From Streptomyces sp. NBC_01476 (lineage in GTDB: Bacteria > Actinomycetota > Actinomycetes > Streptomycetales > Streptomycetaceae), in assembly GCF_036227265.1 (NCBI RefSeq), contig NZ_CP109446.1, positions 2,985,001-3,049,000 of the forward strand: DNA of 64,000 nucleotides, in the 5' to 3' direction. The position numbers and the translations under genes were made by a program. The notes below the pieces were generated by a model that did not search any database, had not been told where the DNA came from, and saw only the letters and a list, made by a program, of their open reading frames with translations. The stretch's first letter is position 1, and each line of letters starts with the position of its first letter. Positions 41,771 through 50,528 of this stretch are shown piece after piece.

Positions 41771-42529
41771 TCAGCCGGCCGGAAGGCACTCGCGCAGGAA
41801 GCCGAGCAGTAGCTCGTTCACCTCAAGGGGCCTTTCCATGCTGGGCAGATGACCGGCCCAGGGCAGCTCCAGATGGCGGGCGCCGGCGAGCAGGCCGGGC
41901 AGTGCGGCGGCGATCTGCCGGAACTCGGCCAGGTCATGTGCGCCGGAGACGGCCAGGCACGGCGCCCGCACCGCGGTCAGGTCGGCCGCGTCCTCCAGTT
42001 GGTCGAACTCGGCCGCCAACTGCAGCTCGTACGCCTGCCGTTGCATCGCGCGCACCGCGTCGCGGGTGGCGTCGTCGGCGGCCGGTCCCACCCAGGTGTC
42101 GACCATCAGTCCGGCCGCCCCGTCGAGGTCGCCGGCCTCGATCAGGGCGTCCTCCCGGGCACCGGTCCCGCGCAGTTCGTCGGACGGCCGCTGTCCGGGC
42201 AGCCCCGGGCAGAGCAGCGCCAGCGCGCTGACGCGTTCCGGCCGGCGCGCCGCGATGCCCAGCGCGACGCGCCCGCCGTAGGAGGAGCCGATGAAGGCCG
42301 CCCGGGTGATGCCGAGTGTGCGGAGGAGTTCGAGTACGTCGTCGGCGTCGTTGTGCGGCCGGCCGGGCGCGGGTGACCGGCCGAAGCCGCGCAGGTCACA
42401 GAGGACCACGCGGTGGCCGGCGGCGGCCACTACAGCCCACTGCGGGTCCCACATGCGCCGGTCACAGACTCCGGAGTGCAGGAACACCACTGCCGGCCCG
42501 TCCCCGGCCACGTCATGAGAGAGCGTCAT
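41771..42529 (-). CDS. Alpha/beta fold hydrolase
   Basis: A 252-residue soluble serine hydrolase. The oxyanion region is VVFLHSGVCDRRMWDPQW, the nucleophile elbow is AAFIGSSYGGRVALGIAA (Ser of GSSYGG), the acid is the Asp in LAVSGAHDLAEFRQIA, and the His is in ELPWAGHLPSMERPLEVNE. It resembles 3-oxoadipate enol-lactonase and related small-molecule hydrolases, but the neighbours give no pathway. The substrate is unknown. Confidence 0.88.
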   Translation of the reverse strand: MTLSHDVAGDGPAVVFLHSGVCDRRMWDPQWAVVAAAGHRVVLCDLRGFGRSPAPGRPHNDADDVLELLRTLGITRAAFIGSSYGGRVALGIAARRPERVSALALLCPGLPGQRPSDELRGTGAREDALIEAGDLDGAAGLMVDTWVGPAADDATRDAVRAMQRQAYELQLAAEFDQLEDAADLTAVRAPCLAVSGAHDLAEFRQIAAALPGLLAGARHLELPWAGHLPSMERPLEVNELLLGFLRECLPAG

Positions 42530-42581
42530 CCGGCCGACCCTACGCAGCGGCCCCTCGCGTGTCGTCGGATTAATCTCCGCT

Positions 42582-42950
42582 TCAGCAGGCGCAGAGGCAG
42601 AACGGGTGGCCGGCCGGGTCGGCGTAGACGCGCCAGTTGCGGCTGCCCTCCTGGTCGCCCTCCAGCAAAGTGGCGCCGAGGTCGAGCACCCGGCCCTCGG
42701 CGGCGTCCATCTCCGCCCGGGGGACGGCGATGTCGAGGTGGAACTGCTGCGGCCGGCCGGGGTCGGGCCAGGAGGGGGCCTGGTGGCCGGGAGCGAGCTG
42801 GAAGGAGAGGCGCTGCGCCCCTTCGCGGTTGAGGTCGACCCACTCGTCGTCCTCGGCGTCGACGGTGCCGCCGACGAGTTCGGCGTAGAAGGCGGCGAGG
42901 GCCTTGGGGTCGGGACAGTCCAGGACGACGGCGCCCAGCGTGCCGATCAT
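42582..42950 (-). CDS. VOC family (glyoxalase-like) protein
   Basis: A 122-residue protein of the vicinal-oxygen-chelate superfamily with two beta-alpha-beta-beta-beta units: GAVVLDCPDPKALAAFYAELVGG and FHLDIAVPRAEMDAAEGRVLDLGATLL, ending with WRVYADPAGHPFCLC. Such proteins bind metal or small hydrophobic ligands, including drugs. The exact function is unknown. ATG 42950 has GGAAGGAA upstream. It is divergent from the CGNR regulator, which may control it through shared operator sites. Confidence 0.88.
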   Translation of the reverse strand: MIGTLGAVVLDCPDPKALAAFYAELVGGTVDAEDDEWVDLNREGAQRLSFQLAPGHQAPSWPDPGRPQQFHLDIAVPRAEMDAAEGRVLDLGATLLEGDQEGSRNWRVYADPAGHPFCLCAC

Positions 42951-43012
42951 GAGGAGTTCCTTCCGAGGGGCGGACCGGGGCAGGTCACCGTACTGCTGCA
43001 CGCGCTGTCACG

Positions 43013-43075
43013 CGTTACCTGTATCCCCGTCCGCAGCGGTAACCGTTACTTCATGATGGCGGCTTGAAGGTAACG
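43013..43075. promoter_or_regulatory. Operator-like GTTACC/GGTAAC half-site array
   Basis: CGTTACC (43013-43019), GGTAACCGTTAC (43039-43050) and GGTAACG (43069-43075) give four copies of one half-site in both orientations within 63 nt, between the divergent VOC and CGNR genes. The last copy overlaps the regulator start codon, which suits autoregulation. Confidence 0.5.
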
Positions 43076-43698
43076 TGGCAAGCGTGGAACAGCCCGGAGA
43101 ACGTCATCCCGCGCCCGCGCCACTGCGCCTGGTGCAGGACCTGGTCAACACCGTCGATCTGGAGTGCGACGCCGACCAGCTGCGGACTCCGGAGGAGCTG
43201 ACCGTCTGGGCCGGCGCCCAGGACATCGAGGCGGGCGTCTTCGACGCGGCGGGACTGGCGGAGGTGCTGGCGCTCCGGGAGGCGCTGCGGGACGTCTGCT
43301 CGGCCCACGCGGGGGCGGCGGACGTGGCCCCCGAGGCACTGGAGCGGCTGAACGCGATCCTCGCGCGGGGGACCCTGCGGCTGGTGGCCGACGCGGACGG
43401 CGGGACCTCGGTACAGCCCGCCCCCGGCCTGACCGGCGTGCCGGCGCTGACCGCGCGGGTCGCGGCGGCCGTCGCCACGGCGACCGCGGACGGCACCTGG
43501 CCGCGGCTGAAGGCGTGCGCCTCCGACACCTGCCGCTGGGCGTACTACGACCGCAGCCCGGCCGGCCGGAGCCGCTGGTGCACGATGGCGATCTGCGGCA
43601 GCCGGGCGAAGATGCGCACCTACCGGCGGGGAAAGGCGGCCGGACGGGGCGGGCCCGGAAGCGGGCGGACCACCGGCGGGGCAGCAGCCTCCCGATGA
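43075..43698 (+). CDS. CGNR zinc finger domain transcriptional regulator
   Basis: A 207-residue putative DNA-binding protein of the ABATE/CGNR family. The N-terminal ABATE-like part has RLVQDLVNTVDLECDADQLRTPEEL and LREALRDVCSAHA. The C-terminal zinc finger is LKACASDTCRWAYYDRSPAGRSRWCTMAICGSRAKMRTYRRG, in which the family CGNR tetrad reads CGSR. A Gly/Arg-rich tail follows. The start is GTG at 43075 or 43084. It is divergent from the VOC gene, and repeated GGTAAC half-sites lie between them. It ends 4 nt from the convergent sensor kinase. Confidence 0.85.
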   Translation: MASVEQPGERHPAPAPLRLVQDLVNTVDLECDADQLRTPEELTVWAGAQDIEAGVFDAAGLAEVLALREALRDVCSAHAGAADVAPEALERLNAILARGTLRLVADADGGTSVQPAPGLTGVPALTARVAAAVATATADGTWPRLKACASDTCRWAYYDRSPAGRSRWCTMAICGSRAKMRTYRRGKAAGRGGPGSGRTTGGAAASR

Positions 43699-43702
43699 GC
43701 CG

Positions 43703-44977
43703 CTAGCCGATGACCGGCTCGTCCGGCGGCGGCTGCCGGGGGGTGATCTCCTGGGCCAGGAAGAGGGCGAAGACCGGCGGACGCTGCTGGAGGAGTTCCA
43801 GCCGGCCGCCGTCCGCCTCGGCGAGGTCACGGGCGACGGCGAGGCCGAGGCCGGTGGAGTTGCGTCCGCTGACGGCCCGTTCGAAGACCCGGGCGCCGAG
43901 GTCGGGCGGCACGCCGGGGCCGTCGTCGGAGACCTCGACCACGGCCTGGTTGCCGGTGACGCGGGTGTGCAGGGCGACCGTGCCGGCCCCGTGCATCAGC
44001 GAGTTCTCGATCAGGGTGGCCAGCACCTGGGCGACCGCGCCCGGGGTGCCCACGGCCCGCAGCGAACGGCCGCCGGAGAGCACCAGGGTGCGGCCCTCGG
44101 CCTGGTACGCCGGGCGCCACTCCTCGACCTGCTGCCGGATGACCTCGTCGAGGTCGAAGTCGACGGCGGAACCCGAGCGGGGATCGCGGGAGTTGGTGAG
44201 CAGCCGCTGCACGACATCGGTGAGCCGCTCCACCTGGCCGAGCGCGATGCCGGCCTCCTCCTTGACCGCCTCCTCGTCCTCGGCGGTGGCCACGATCTCC
44301 TCCAGCCGCATGGAAAGAGCGGTCAGCGGGGTGCGCAACTGGTGGGAGGCGTCGGCGGCCAGCCGCCGCTCGGCGGTGAGCATCCGGCCGATCCGTTCGG
44401 CACTGGCATCCAGCACGTCGGCGATCCGGTCGAGCTCGGGCACACCGTAGCGGCGGTGCCGGGGCCGGGGGTCACCCGAGCCGAGCCGCTCCGCGGTCTC
44501 GGCGAGGTCGGTGAGCGGACTCGCGAGCTTGCGGGCCTGGCGGACCGCGAGGCCGACCGCGGCCAGCACCGCCAGCAGCGCGACGGCGAGGATCACCAGC
44601 AGGGTCCGGCCGATCTGCTGGCTGATCTTCGAGCGCGACTCCTCGACGGTGACCGATTCACCCCGGTCACCGCTCTGGGTGGAGGAGATGACCTTGCCGT
44701 GCGGCGGGTCGCCCAGATGGACCTCGGGGAGGCCGGGCACCCGCACCACCGCGTAGCGGTCGTCGGTGATCTGCCGGTCCAGACCCTTAGCGTCGACCGG
44801 CTCGTGCGCCAGCAGCCGGTTCTCCACGATGCCCACCAGCCGGACCGCCTCGGACTCCACCCCGTCCTGGGCGCTGCTCTGGATGGTCCTGGCCTCCACG
44901 ATGACCAGCGAGATACCGAACACCGCGATGACGACGAGCACCACGGCCAGCGTGGAGGAGATCAGGCGGCGGCGCAT
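43703..44977 (-). CDS. Two-component sensor histidine kinase
   Basis: A 424-residue membrane kinase. Helix 1 (LAVVLVVIAVFGISLVIV) and helix 2 (TLLVILAVALLAVLAAVGLAV) flank an extracellular sensor of about 100 residues. A HAMP linker is followed by the H box LAADASHQLRTPLTALSMRLEE, N box LATLIENSLMHG, and G boxes VSDDGPGVPPD and STGLGLAVARDLAEADGG. The last 25 residues are Pro-rich. It phosphorylates the response regulator encoded 12 nt upstream in the same operon. The signal is unknown. Confidence 0.95.
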   Translation of the reverse strand: MRRRLISSTLAVVLVVIAVFGISLVIVEARTIQSSAQDGVESEAVRLVGIVENRLLAHEPVDAKGLDRQITDDRYAVVRVPGLPEVHLGDPPHGKVISSTQSGDRGESVTVEESRSKISQQIGRTLLVILAVALLAVLAAVGLAVRQARKLASPLTDLAETAERLGSGDPRPRHRRYGVPELDRIADVLDASAERIGRMLTAERRLAADASHQLRTPLTALSMRLEEIVATAEDEEAVKEEAGIALGQVERLTDVVQRLLTNSRDPRSGSAVDFDLDEVIRQQVEEWRPAYQAEGRTLVLSGGRSLRAVGTPGAVAQVLATLIENSLMHGAGTVALHTRVTGNQAVVEVSDDGPGVPPDLGARVFERAVSGRNSTGLGLAVARDLAEADGGRLELLQQRPPVFALFLAQEITPRQPPPDEPVIG

Positions 44978-44989
44978 GGAGGCGGCGGG

Positions 44990-45664
44990 TCAGTTCTTCT
45001 CGAACCGGAAGCCGACTCCCCGGACGGTGGAGATGTAGCGCGGATTGGCGGCGTCGTCCCCGAGCTTCTTGCGCAGCCAGGAGATGTGCATGTCGAGGGT
45101 CTTGGTGGACGACCACCAGGTGGTGTCCCACACCTCGCGCATCAGCTGCTCGCGGGTCACCACCCGGCCGGCGTCCCGGACCAGCACCCGCAGCAGGTCG
45201 AACTCCTTCGCGGTGAGCTGGAGTTCGTCGTCCCCCATCCAGGCGCGGTGCGACTCGACGTCGATCCGTACGCCGTGGGTGGCGGGCTGCGGAGCCTCGG
45301 TGGTGCCGCGGCGGAGCAGGGCCCGGACCCGGGCGAGCAGCTCGGCGAGGCGGAACGGCTTGGTGACATAGTCGTCCGCGCCGGCGTCCAGGCCGACGAC
45401 CGTGTCGACCTCGTCGGCGCGGGCGGTGAGCACCAGCACGGGAAACGTGTGCCCCTCGACACGGATCCGGCGGCATACGTCGAGGCCGTCCATGTCGGGC
45501 AGCCCCAAATCGAGCACCACCAGGTCGACCGCGCCAAGCAGCGCGGTCTCCAGGGCGGTGGGTCCGTCCTCGCGCACCTCGACCTCGTAGCCCTCGCGGC
45601 GCAGTGCGCGTGCCAGTGGCTCCGAGATGGATGCGTCGTCCTCGGCGAGAAGTACGCGGGTCAT
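44990..45664 (-). CDS. OmpR/PhoB-type response regulator
   Basis: A 224-residue DNA-binding regulator. The receiver domain has the acidic pair in RVLLAEDDASISEP, the phosphorylated Asp in LVVLDLGLPDMDGLDVC, the Thr in LVLTARADEVD and the Lys in DDYVTKPFRLAELLARVR. The winged helix follows: LTAKEFDLLRVLVRDAGRVVTREQL, TLDMHISWLRKKLGDD and RGVGFRFEKN. The start MTRVLLAEDD (45664) is preferred over an upstream ATG that would add 21 unrelated residues. It is the first gene of the two-component operon. Confidence 0.96.
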   Translation of the reverse strand: MTRVLLAEDDASISEPLARALRREGYEVEVREDGPTALETALLGAVDLVVLDLGLPDMDGLDVCRRIRVEGHTFPVLVLTARADEVDTVVGLDAGADDYVTKPFRLAELLARVRALLRRGTTEAPQPATHGVRIDVESHRAWMGDDELQLTAKEFDLLRVLVRDAGRVVTREQLMREVWDTTWWSSTKTLDMHISWLRKKLGDDAANPRYISTVRGVGFRFEKN

Positions 45665-45844
45665 GGGCTTGATGGTAGTCCGCACGGGGCACCCGCGAGT
45701 CGGTGGTGCGTACAGGGCTGTGGACAACCTTCGGCGAGGGCCTCGGCGAGCGGTCTTTCGGCCGACTGGCCAGGGCCGGGAGCGGTGGCGGGCCGGTGAT
45801 CGAGGACGACGACGGGGAGTCCCGCTTCCCGGCCCTGCCGGACT

Positions 45845-46342
45845 CTAGGACGGCGCGGCCAGCTCCGCCCAGACGGTCTTGCCCGGCCGGCCGTCGGTGC
45901 GGATCACGCCCCAGTCGAGACAGAGCCGCTGGACGATGAACATGCCGTGTCCGCCGGGGCGGCCGGCGCGGTGCGGGGTGCGGGGCGCGGGATCACCGGG
46001 GCCGCCGTCCTCGACCTCCATCCGGAGCGCCTTGGGGCTCCTCCACAGCCGCAGCTCCTCGGGGCCGCCCGCGTGCAGACAGGCGTTGGTCACGAGTTCC
46101 GAGACGACGAGCAGGACGTCCTCGGCCGCTGCCCTGCGGTCGGCGGTGGCCGCCGGGAGCCAGCCCCAGTCGTGCAGCGCCTGCCGGGTGAAGTCCCGGG
46201 CGCGGGGCACGATGCCGCTCTCTCCGGACAGCGTCAGTCGCCTCACCGGCTCCGGCGCCCGCGTACGCACGTCGGGCTCGCCGTCGGAGCCTCCCGTGTC
46301 CGGGCCGCTGTCATCCGCGGCGTAGGGCCGGGCGGTGCTCAT
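45845..46342 (-). CDS. Anti-sigma factor-like serine kinase (HATPase_c_2)
   Basis: A 165-residue cytoplasmic protein of the RsbW/SpoIIAB-like ATPase group that is abundant in Streptomyces. The ATP-binding motifs are EDVLLVVSELVTNACLHAGG (N box), MEVEDGGPGDPAP and GHGMFIVQRLCLDWGVI (G box). The N-terminal 35 residues are disordered. Such proteins hold a SigB/F-type sigma factor inactive and phosphorylate a STAS antagonist. Here the STAS gene is 141 nt upstream on the same strand and a matching sigma factor gene is divergent from it, so a three-part switch is likely. The corresponding S. coelicolor locus around sigI has the same parts, as far as I recall. Confidence 0.88.
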   Translation of the reverse strand: MSTARPYAADDSGPDTGGSDGEPDVRTRAPEPVRRLTLSGESGIVPRARDFTRQALHDWGWLPAATADRRAAAEDVLLVVSELVTNACLHAGGPEELRLWRSPKALRMEVEDGGPGDPAPRTPHRAGRPGGHGMFIVQRLCLDWGVIRTDGRPGKTVWAELAAPS

Positions 46343-46483
46343 CAGGGCCTCACCTCACGGATGTCCAACTGTGATCCGACAGTCTTCTGCCCGGTCGATC
46401 TCCGGGAACACGTCCGGAGCGACGGCAATGCTCGTACGCTCCGGCGAAGGTCACACACGCCATCGCCCCCCGTCCGCACCCCG

Positions 46484-46852
46484 CTACTCCTGAAGTGCCT
46501 GGTCAAGGGTTTCATGCAGGGTGAAGACGGCTTCCGCCCCGGTGATCTCGAAGACTCGGGCGACCGTGGGCCGCATCGCTGCCAGATGCACCGCGCCCCC
46601 GATCGCCTCGACCCGCAGACGTGCGCCGAGCAGCACGTTCAAGCCGGTGGAGTCGCAGAACGCCAGATTCGCGCAGTCGATCACCAAGCGGGTGACACCG
46701 GCGTCGACCGCGTCATTGAGTGGGTCGGCGAGCACGTCCGCGGTGTGGTGGTCCAGCTCACCCGACGGTGTGAAGACCGCCGTGTGACCGACCTGCCTGA
46801 CCTCGACGCGCAGCCTGCCCAGATCGGCTGTGCCGACCGCCTCGCGGTCCAT
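46484..46852 (-). CDS. STAS-domain anti-sigma factor antagonist
   Basis: A 122-residue SpoIIAA/RsbV-like protein. The STAS core is LRVEVRQVGHTAVFTPSGELDHHTADVLADPL, with the phospho-acceptor segment LVIDCANLAFCDSTGLNVLLGARLRVEA (Ser of CDSTG). Phosphorylation by the kinase encoded downstream would switch off its ability to free the sigma factor. GGAG lies 7 nt before the ATG. It is divergent from the sigma factor gene, 226 nt away. Confidence 0.92.
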   Translation of the reverse strand: MDREAVGTADLGRLRVEVRQVGHTAVFTPSGELDHHTADVLADPLNDAVDAGVTRLVIDCANLAFCDSTGLNVLLGARLRVEAIGGAVHLAAMRPTVARVFEITGAEAVFTLHETLDQALQE

Positions 46853-47078
46853 GTGTGCTCCTTATTGCATCCCTGGTGACGCGCTTACGACCCTACGCGG
46901 TCGACGGGACTCACGGTAGTCACTACGTTTTCCGCACGTTTCCCGCACGTCCTCTGCCCGCCGGAACCCGCCGCGAACTTGCAGCGGCCGACCGAAGCGG
47001 GTAGGGGTTGAGGTACGGCATTCGAGCGGCCGAGCCAGTCTTGGCTGCCAACCGCCGACGCAAGGAGAGGGAGAGCAC

Positions 47079-47930
47079 ATGACACCCCGGCTCGGCCTGG
47101 ATCACCAGCAGGAACAGCTCGCGGGTCTTGAGGGACTCCCGGAGATCCCCGCATACGACGAGATCGGTGCGGTCGACGCCCGCGCCCTGTCGAAGACGCT
47201 CTTCGCCCGCCTCCAGACGCTGGAAGAGGGCACCAGCGACTACTCCTACGTCCGCAACACGCTGGTGGAGCTGAACCTGGCGCTGGTGAAGTTCGCCGCG
47301 TCCCGGTTCCGCACCCGCAGCGAACCGATGGAGGACATCATCCAGGTCGGCACGATCGGCCTGATCAAGGCCATCGACCGGTTCGAGCTCAGCCGCGAGG
47401 TGGAGTTCCCGACCTTCGCGATGCCGACGATCGTCGGCGAGATCAAGCGGTTCTTCCGCGACACCAGCTGGTCGGTACGGGTGCCGCGGCGGCTCCAGGA
47501 GCTCCGGCTGGACCTGGCGAAGGCCGGCGACGAGCTGGCCCAGCAGCTGGACCGTACGCCCACCGTGCGGGAGCTGGCCGACAAGCTGGACCTGCCCGAG
47601 CACGAGATCATCGAGGGCATGGCGGCGAGCAACGCGTACACCGCCAGTTCCCTGGACGCCCAGCCCGCCGAGGACGACCCCGAGGGGGCCCTGGCGGACC
47701 GGATCGGCTACGAGGACCACGACCTGGAGGGCGTGGAGTACCTCGAGTCGCTGAAGCCGCTGATCGCGAGCCTGTCGTCGCGGGACCGGGAGATCCTGGC
47801 CCTGCGCTTCGTGGGCAATCTGACCCAGTCCGAGATCGGCGAGGAGCTGGGGATCTCCCAGATGCACGTCTCCAGGCTGCTCACCCGGACGCTGTCGCGG
47901 CTGCGCCGGGGGCTGATGGTCGAGGAGTGA
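47079..47930 (+). CDS. RNA polymerase sigma factor of the SigB/SigF/SigG family
   Basis: A 283-residue alternative sigma factor lacking region 1. Region 2 is VRNTLVELNLALVKFAASRFRTRSEPMEDIIQVGTIGLIKAIDRFELSREVEFPTFAMPTIVGEIKRFFRD, read here in pieces: LVKFAASRFR, EDIIQVGTIGLIKAIDRF and FPTFAMPTIVGEIKRFFRD. Region 3 has WSVRVPRRLQELRLDLAKAG, and region 4 has LSSRDREILALRFVGNLTQ and GISQMHVSRLLTRTLSRLR. Family members respond to stress or development and are released by anti-anti-sigma proteins. GGAGAGGGAG gives a strong ribosome site. The anti-sigma and STAS genes are divergent. It ends 4 nt from the convergent hutI. Confidence 0.95.
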   Translation: MTPRLGLDHQQEQLAGLEGLPEIPAYDEIGAVDARALSKTLFARLQTLEEGTSDYSYVRNTLVELNLALVKFAASRFRTRSEPMEDIIQVGTIGLIKAIDRFELSREVEFPTFAMPTIVGEIKRFFRDTSWSVRVPRRLQELRLDLAKAGDELAQQLDRTPTVRELADKLDLPEHEIIEGMAASNAYTASSLDAQPAEDDPEGALADRIGYEDHDLEGVEYLESLKPLIASLSSRDREILALRFVGNLTQSEIGEELGISQMHVSRLLTRTLSRLRRGLMVEE

Positions 47931-47934
47931 CCCG

Positions 47935-49137
47935 CTACCCGGCGGCCGGACCCACGGACTTCCCGGCCCGCCACACCGCGGCCGTCAGGGGCACTCCCGG
48001 GCGGTAGGCGAGGTGGATGTGGCTGGGGGCGTCCAGCAGGTGCAGATCGGCGCGCGCGCCCGGTGTGACCGTTCCGACGTCGGTACGGCGCAGGGCGCGC
48101 GCGCCGCCGTACGTGGCGGCCCGCACCGCCTCGTCGGGGGTCATCCGCATGTCCCTGACCGCCACCGCGACGCAGAAGGCCATCGAGCTGGTGTAGGACG
48201 AACCGGGGTTGCAGTCGGTGGACAGCGCGACGGTGGCGCCTGCGTCCAGCAGGCGGCGCGCGTCCGGGTAGACGGCGCGGGTGGAGAACTCGGCTCCCGG
48301 CAGCAGGGTGGCGACGGTGGTGTCCGCCGCGCTCGCCAGCGCGTCGACGTCCGCGTCGGTGAGGTGGGTGCAGTGGTCGGCGGAGGCGGCGCCGAGTTCG
48401 ACCGCGAGCCGGACGCCGGGGCCGGGACCGAGCTGGTTGGCGTGCACGCGGGGGGTGAGCCCGCGGGCGAGGCCGGCGGTGAGGACGGCGCGGGCCTGGT
48501 CGCCGTCGAAGGCGCCCCGCTCGCAGAAGACGTCGACCCAGCGGGCGTACGGAGCGCACGCGTCGAGCATCTCGCCGGTCACCAGGTCCACATAGCCGGC
48601 CGGGTCGTCCGCGAACTCGGGCGCGACGACGTGGGCGCCGAGGTAGGTCACCTCGTCGGTGTGCCCGGCGGCGATCCGCAGCGCACGGACCTCGTCGTGG
48701 ACGGTGAGGCCGTAACCGGACTTGGTCTCCATGGTGGTGGTGCCCTGGCGCAGGGCGCCGGCGAGATGACGGGCGACGTTCGCGGAGAGTTCTTCGTCGG
48801 AGGCGGCGCGGGTGGCGGCGACGGTGGTGCTGATCCCGCCCGCGGTGTACGGCAGGCCGGACATCCGGGCGGCGAACTCGGCGCTGCGGTCACCGGCGAA
48901 GACCAGGTGCGCGTGGGAGTCCACGAAGCCGGGGAGCAGGGCCCGGCCGTCCGCGTCGACCCGATTGTCAGTGGGGGGTGCTTTGCTGGAAGCACCGGTC
49001 CACACGACGCGGTCACCGTCGATGACGACGGCCGCGCCGTGGACGACACCGAGCGGATTCGCGGGAGTGGAGAGGGAGGGATCATTGGTGACCAGGCTGC
49101 CGATGCTGGTGATGACCGTGCTGGTGCTGGTCGTCAT
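47935..49137 (-). CDS. hutI: Imidazolonepropionase
   Basis: A 400-residue amidohydrolase that opens the imidazolone ring, the third step of histidine breakdown, giving N-formimino-L-glutamate. Metal and active-site motifs are [89 protein letters not shown] and [18 protein letters not shown] 49137 is chosen for GAGAAGG just upstream. It is the last gene of the operon, 47 nt after hutF. Confidence 0.96.
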   Translation of the reverse strand: MTTSTSTVITSIGSLVTNDPSLSTPANPLGVVHGAAVVIDGDRVVWTGASSKAPPTDNRVDADGRALLPGFVDSHAHLVFAGDRSAEFAARMSGLPYTAGGISTTVAATRAASDEELSANVARHLAGALRQGTTTMETKSGYGLTVHDEVRALRIAAGHTDEVTYLGAHVVAPEFADDPAGYVDLVTGEMLDACAPYARWVDVFCERGAFDGDQARAVLTAGLARGLTPRVHANQLGPGPGVRLAVELGAASADHCTHLTDADVDALASAADTTVATLLPGAEFSTRAVYPDARRLLDAGATVALSTDCNPGSSYTSSMAFCVAVAVRDMRMTPDEAVRAATYGGARALRRTDVGTVTPGARADLHLLDAPSHIHLAYRPGVPLTAAVWRAGKSVGPAAG

Positions 49138-49184
49138 CGCCTTCTCTTTCTCGTTCCGAAGGGGCCGCGGGCCGGCCGCGGGGG

Positions 49185-50528
49185 TCAACTGCGGGCCGCG
49201 GCGATCGCCTTGGAGAGTGCGCCGGGCACGTCGTCCACGAGCTGGTGGACTCCGTCGCGGACGATCTGCCGGCCGGCCACCACGGTGTGCCGGACATCCG
49301 CTCCGGTCGCCGCGAATACGGCTGTCTCGGCGCCCAGCCGGGGCGCGGGTCCCGCGGTGCGTACCGACTCCAGCGTGATCGTGGTGAAGTCGGCGAGCGC
49401 GCCGGCTTCCAGGCGCCCCGCGTCGGGCCAGCCGAGGCTCGCGTGGCCGTCCTCACCGGCGGCGCGGAGCAGCTGAGCCGCCGTCCAGTGGCCACGGGTC
49501 CTGCTGCGCAGCCGCTCGTCGAGCTCCAGCGCCCGCGCCTCCTCGAACATGTCGATCACCGCGTGGCTGTCGCTGCCCAGGCTCAACAGGCAGCCGGCGC
49601 GCCGCAGTTGGGGCGCCGGTCCGATGCCGTCGGCGAGGTCCCGCTCGGTGGTGGGGCACATGCACACGGTGGTGTCCGAACGGCCGAGCAGGCCGATGTC
49701 CTCACCGGTGAGGTGGGTGGCGTGCACCGCGGTGGTGTTGCGGCCCCAGAAGCCGGAGTCGGCGAGCAGCCGGGCGGGGGTGCGGCCGTGCACGGCGACG
49801 CAGGCGTCGTTCTCCGCGGGCTGTTCGGACAGGTGGATGTGCACCGGCACCAGACGCATCCGCTCGGCGAAGACCGCGTAGCCGTCGCGGTCGGAGAAGG
49901 CCCGCACCGAGTGCAGCGCCGCGCCGATCCTGACCTGGTCGCCGCCTTTGAGCCGCAGCCAGCGCTGGTACCAGCGGTCCGCGGTGCCGTCGCCGAACCG
50001 GCTCTGGACGCCTTCCAGGGGCCGGTAGCCGCCGCGGACGAGGCCGCCGTGCAGATAGGCGGTGTCGAGCAGGGTGATCCGGATGCCGGCCTCCTGCGCG
50101 GCGGCGATCAGCGCCTCGCCCATGGCGTTGGGGTTGTCGTACGGGGCGCCGCCGTGCTGGTGGTGCAGGTAGTGGAATTCGCCGACGCAGGTGATGCCGG
50201 CCAACGCCATTTCGGCGTACACCGCGCGGGCCAGGTCGAAGTAGGAGTCGGGGGTGAGGTGGAAGGCGACGGAGTACATGATGTCGCGCCAGGTCCAGAA
50301 GGTGCCGGTGCCGACCTGGACGGTGCCGCGCAGCGCCCGGTGGAAGGCGTGGCTGTGCGCGTTGGCCAGGCCCGGCAGGGTCAGGCCGCGCAGCACGGTC
50401 GCGCCGGGCGGCGGCGCCTCCACACCCGTGCGCATCTGGGTGATCCTGCCGTCGGTCGTGACCAGGGCGACGTCCGGTTCCACATGTTCGTCGAGCCAGG
50501 CGTGCTCCAGCCAGTACGTCACCTGCAC
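49185..50528 (-). CDS. hutF: Formimidoylglutamate deiminase
   Basis: A 447-residue amidohydrolase that deaminates N-formimino-L-glutamate to N-formyl-L-glutamate and ammonia, which marks the five-step histidine pathway. Motifs are [86 protein letters not shown] and [16 protein letters not shown]. Start GTG 50528 has GGAGGG 6 nt upstream and overlaps the M20 gene by 10 nt, so it is coupled to it. A second GTG two codons later is less likely. Confidence 0.94.
   Translation of the reverse strand: MQVTYWLEHAWLDEHVEPDVALVTTDGRITQMRTGVEAPPPGATVLRGLTLPGLANAHSHAFHRALRGTVQVGTGTFWTWRDIMYSVAFHLTPDSYFDLARAVYAEMALAGITCVGEFHYLHHQHGGAPYDNPNAMGEALIAAAQEAGIRITLLDTAYLHGGLVRGGYRPLEGVQSRFGDGTADRWYQRWLRLKGGDQVRIGAALHSVRAFSDRDGYAVFAERMRLVPVHIHLSEQPAENDACVAVHGRTPARLLADSGFWGRNTTAVHATHLTGEDIGLLGRSDTTVCMCPTTERDLADGIGPAPQLRRAGCLLSLGSDSHAVIDMFEEARALELDERLRSRTRGHWTAAQLLRAAGEDGHASLGWPDAGRLEAGALADFTTITLESVRTAGPAPRLGAETAVFAATGADVRHTVVAGRQIVRDGVHQLVDDVPGALSKAIAAARS

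Noticed and set aside
46980..47010. SigB-type autoregulatory promoter (GGGTAG at 46999) before the sigma factor gene
   Set aside because: No GNNT -35 element lies 14-16 nt upstream, and the last base is G rather than C or T.
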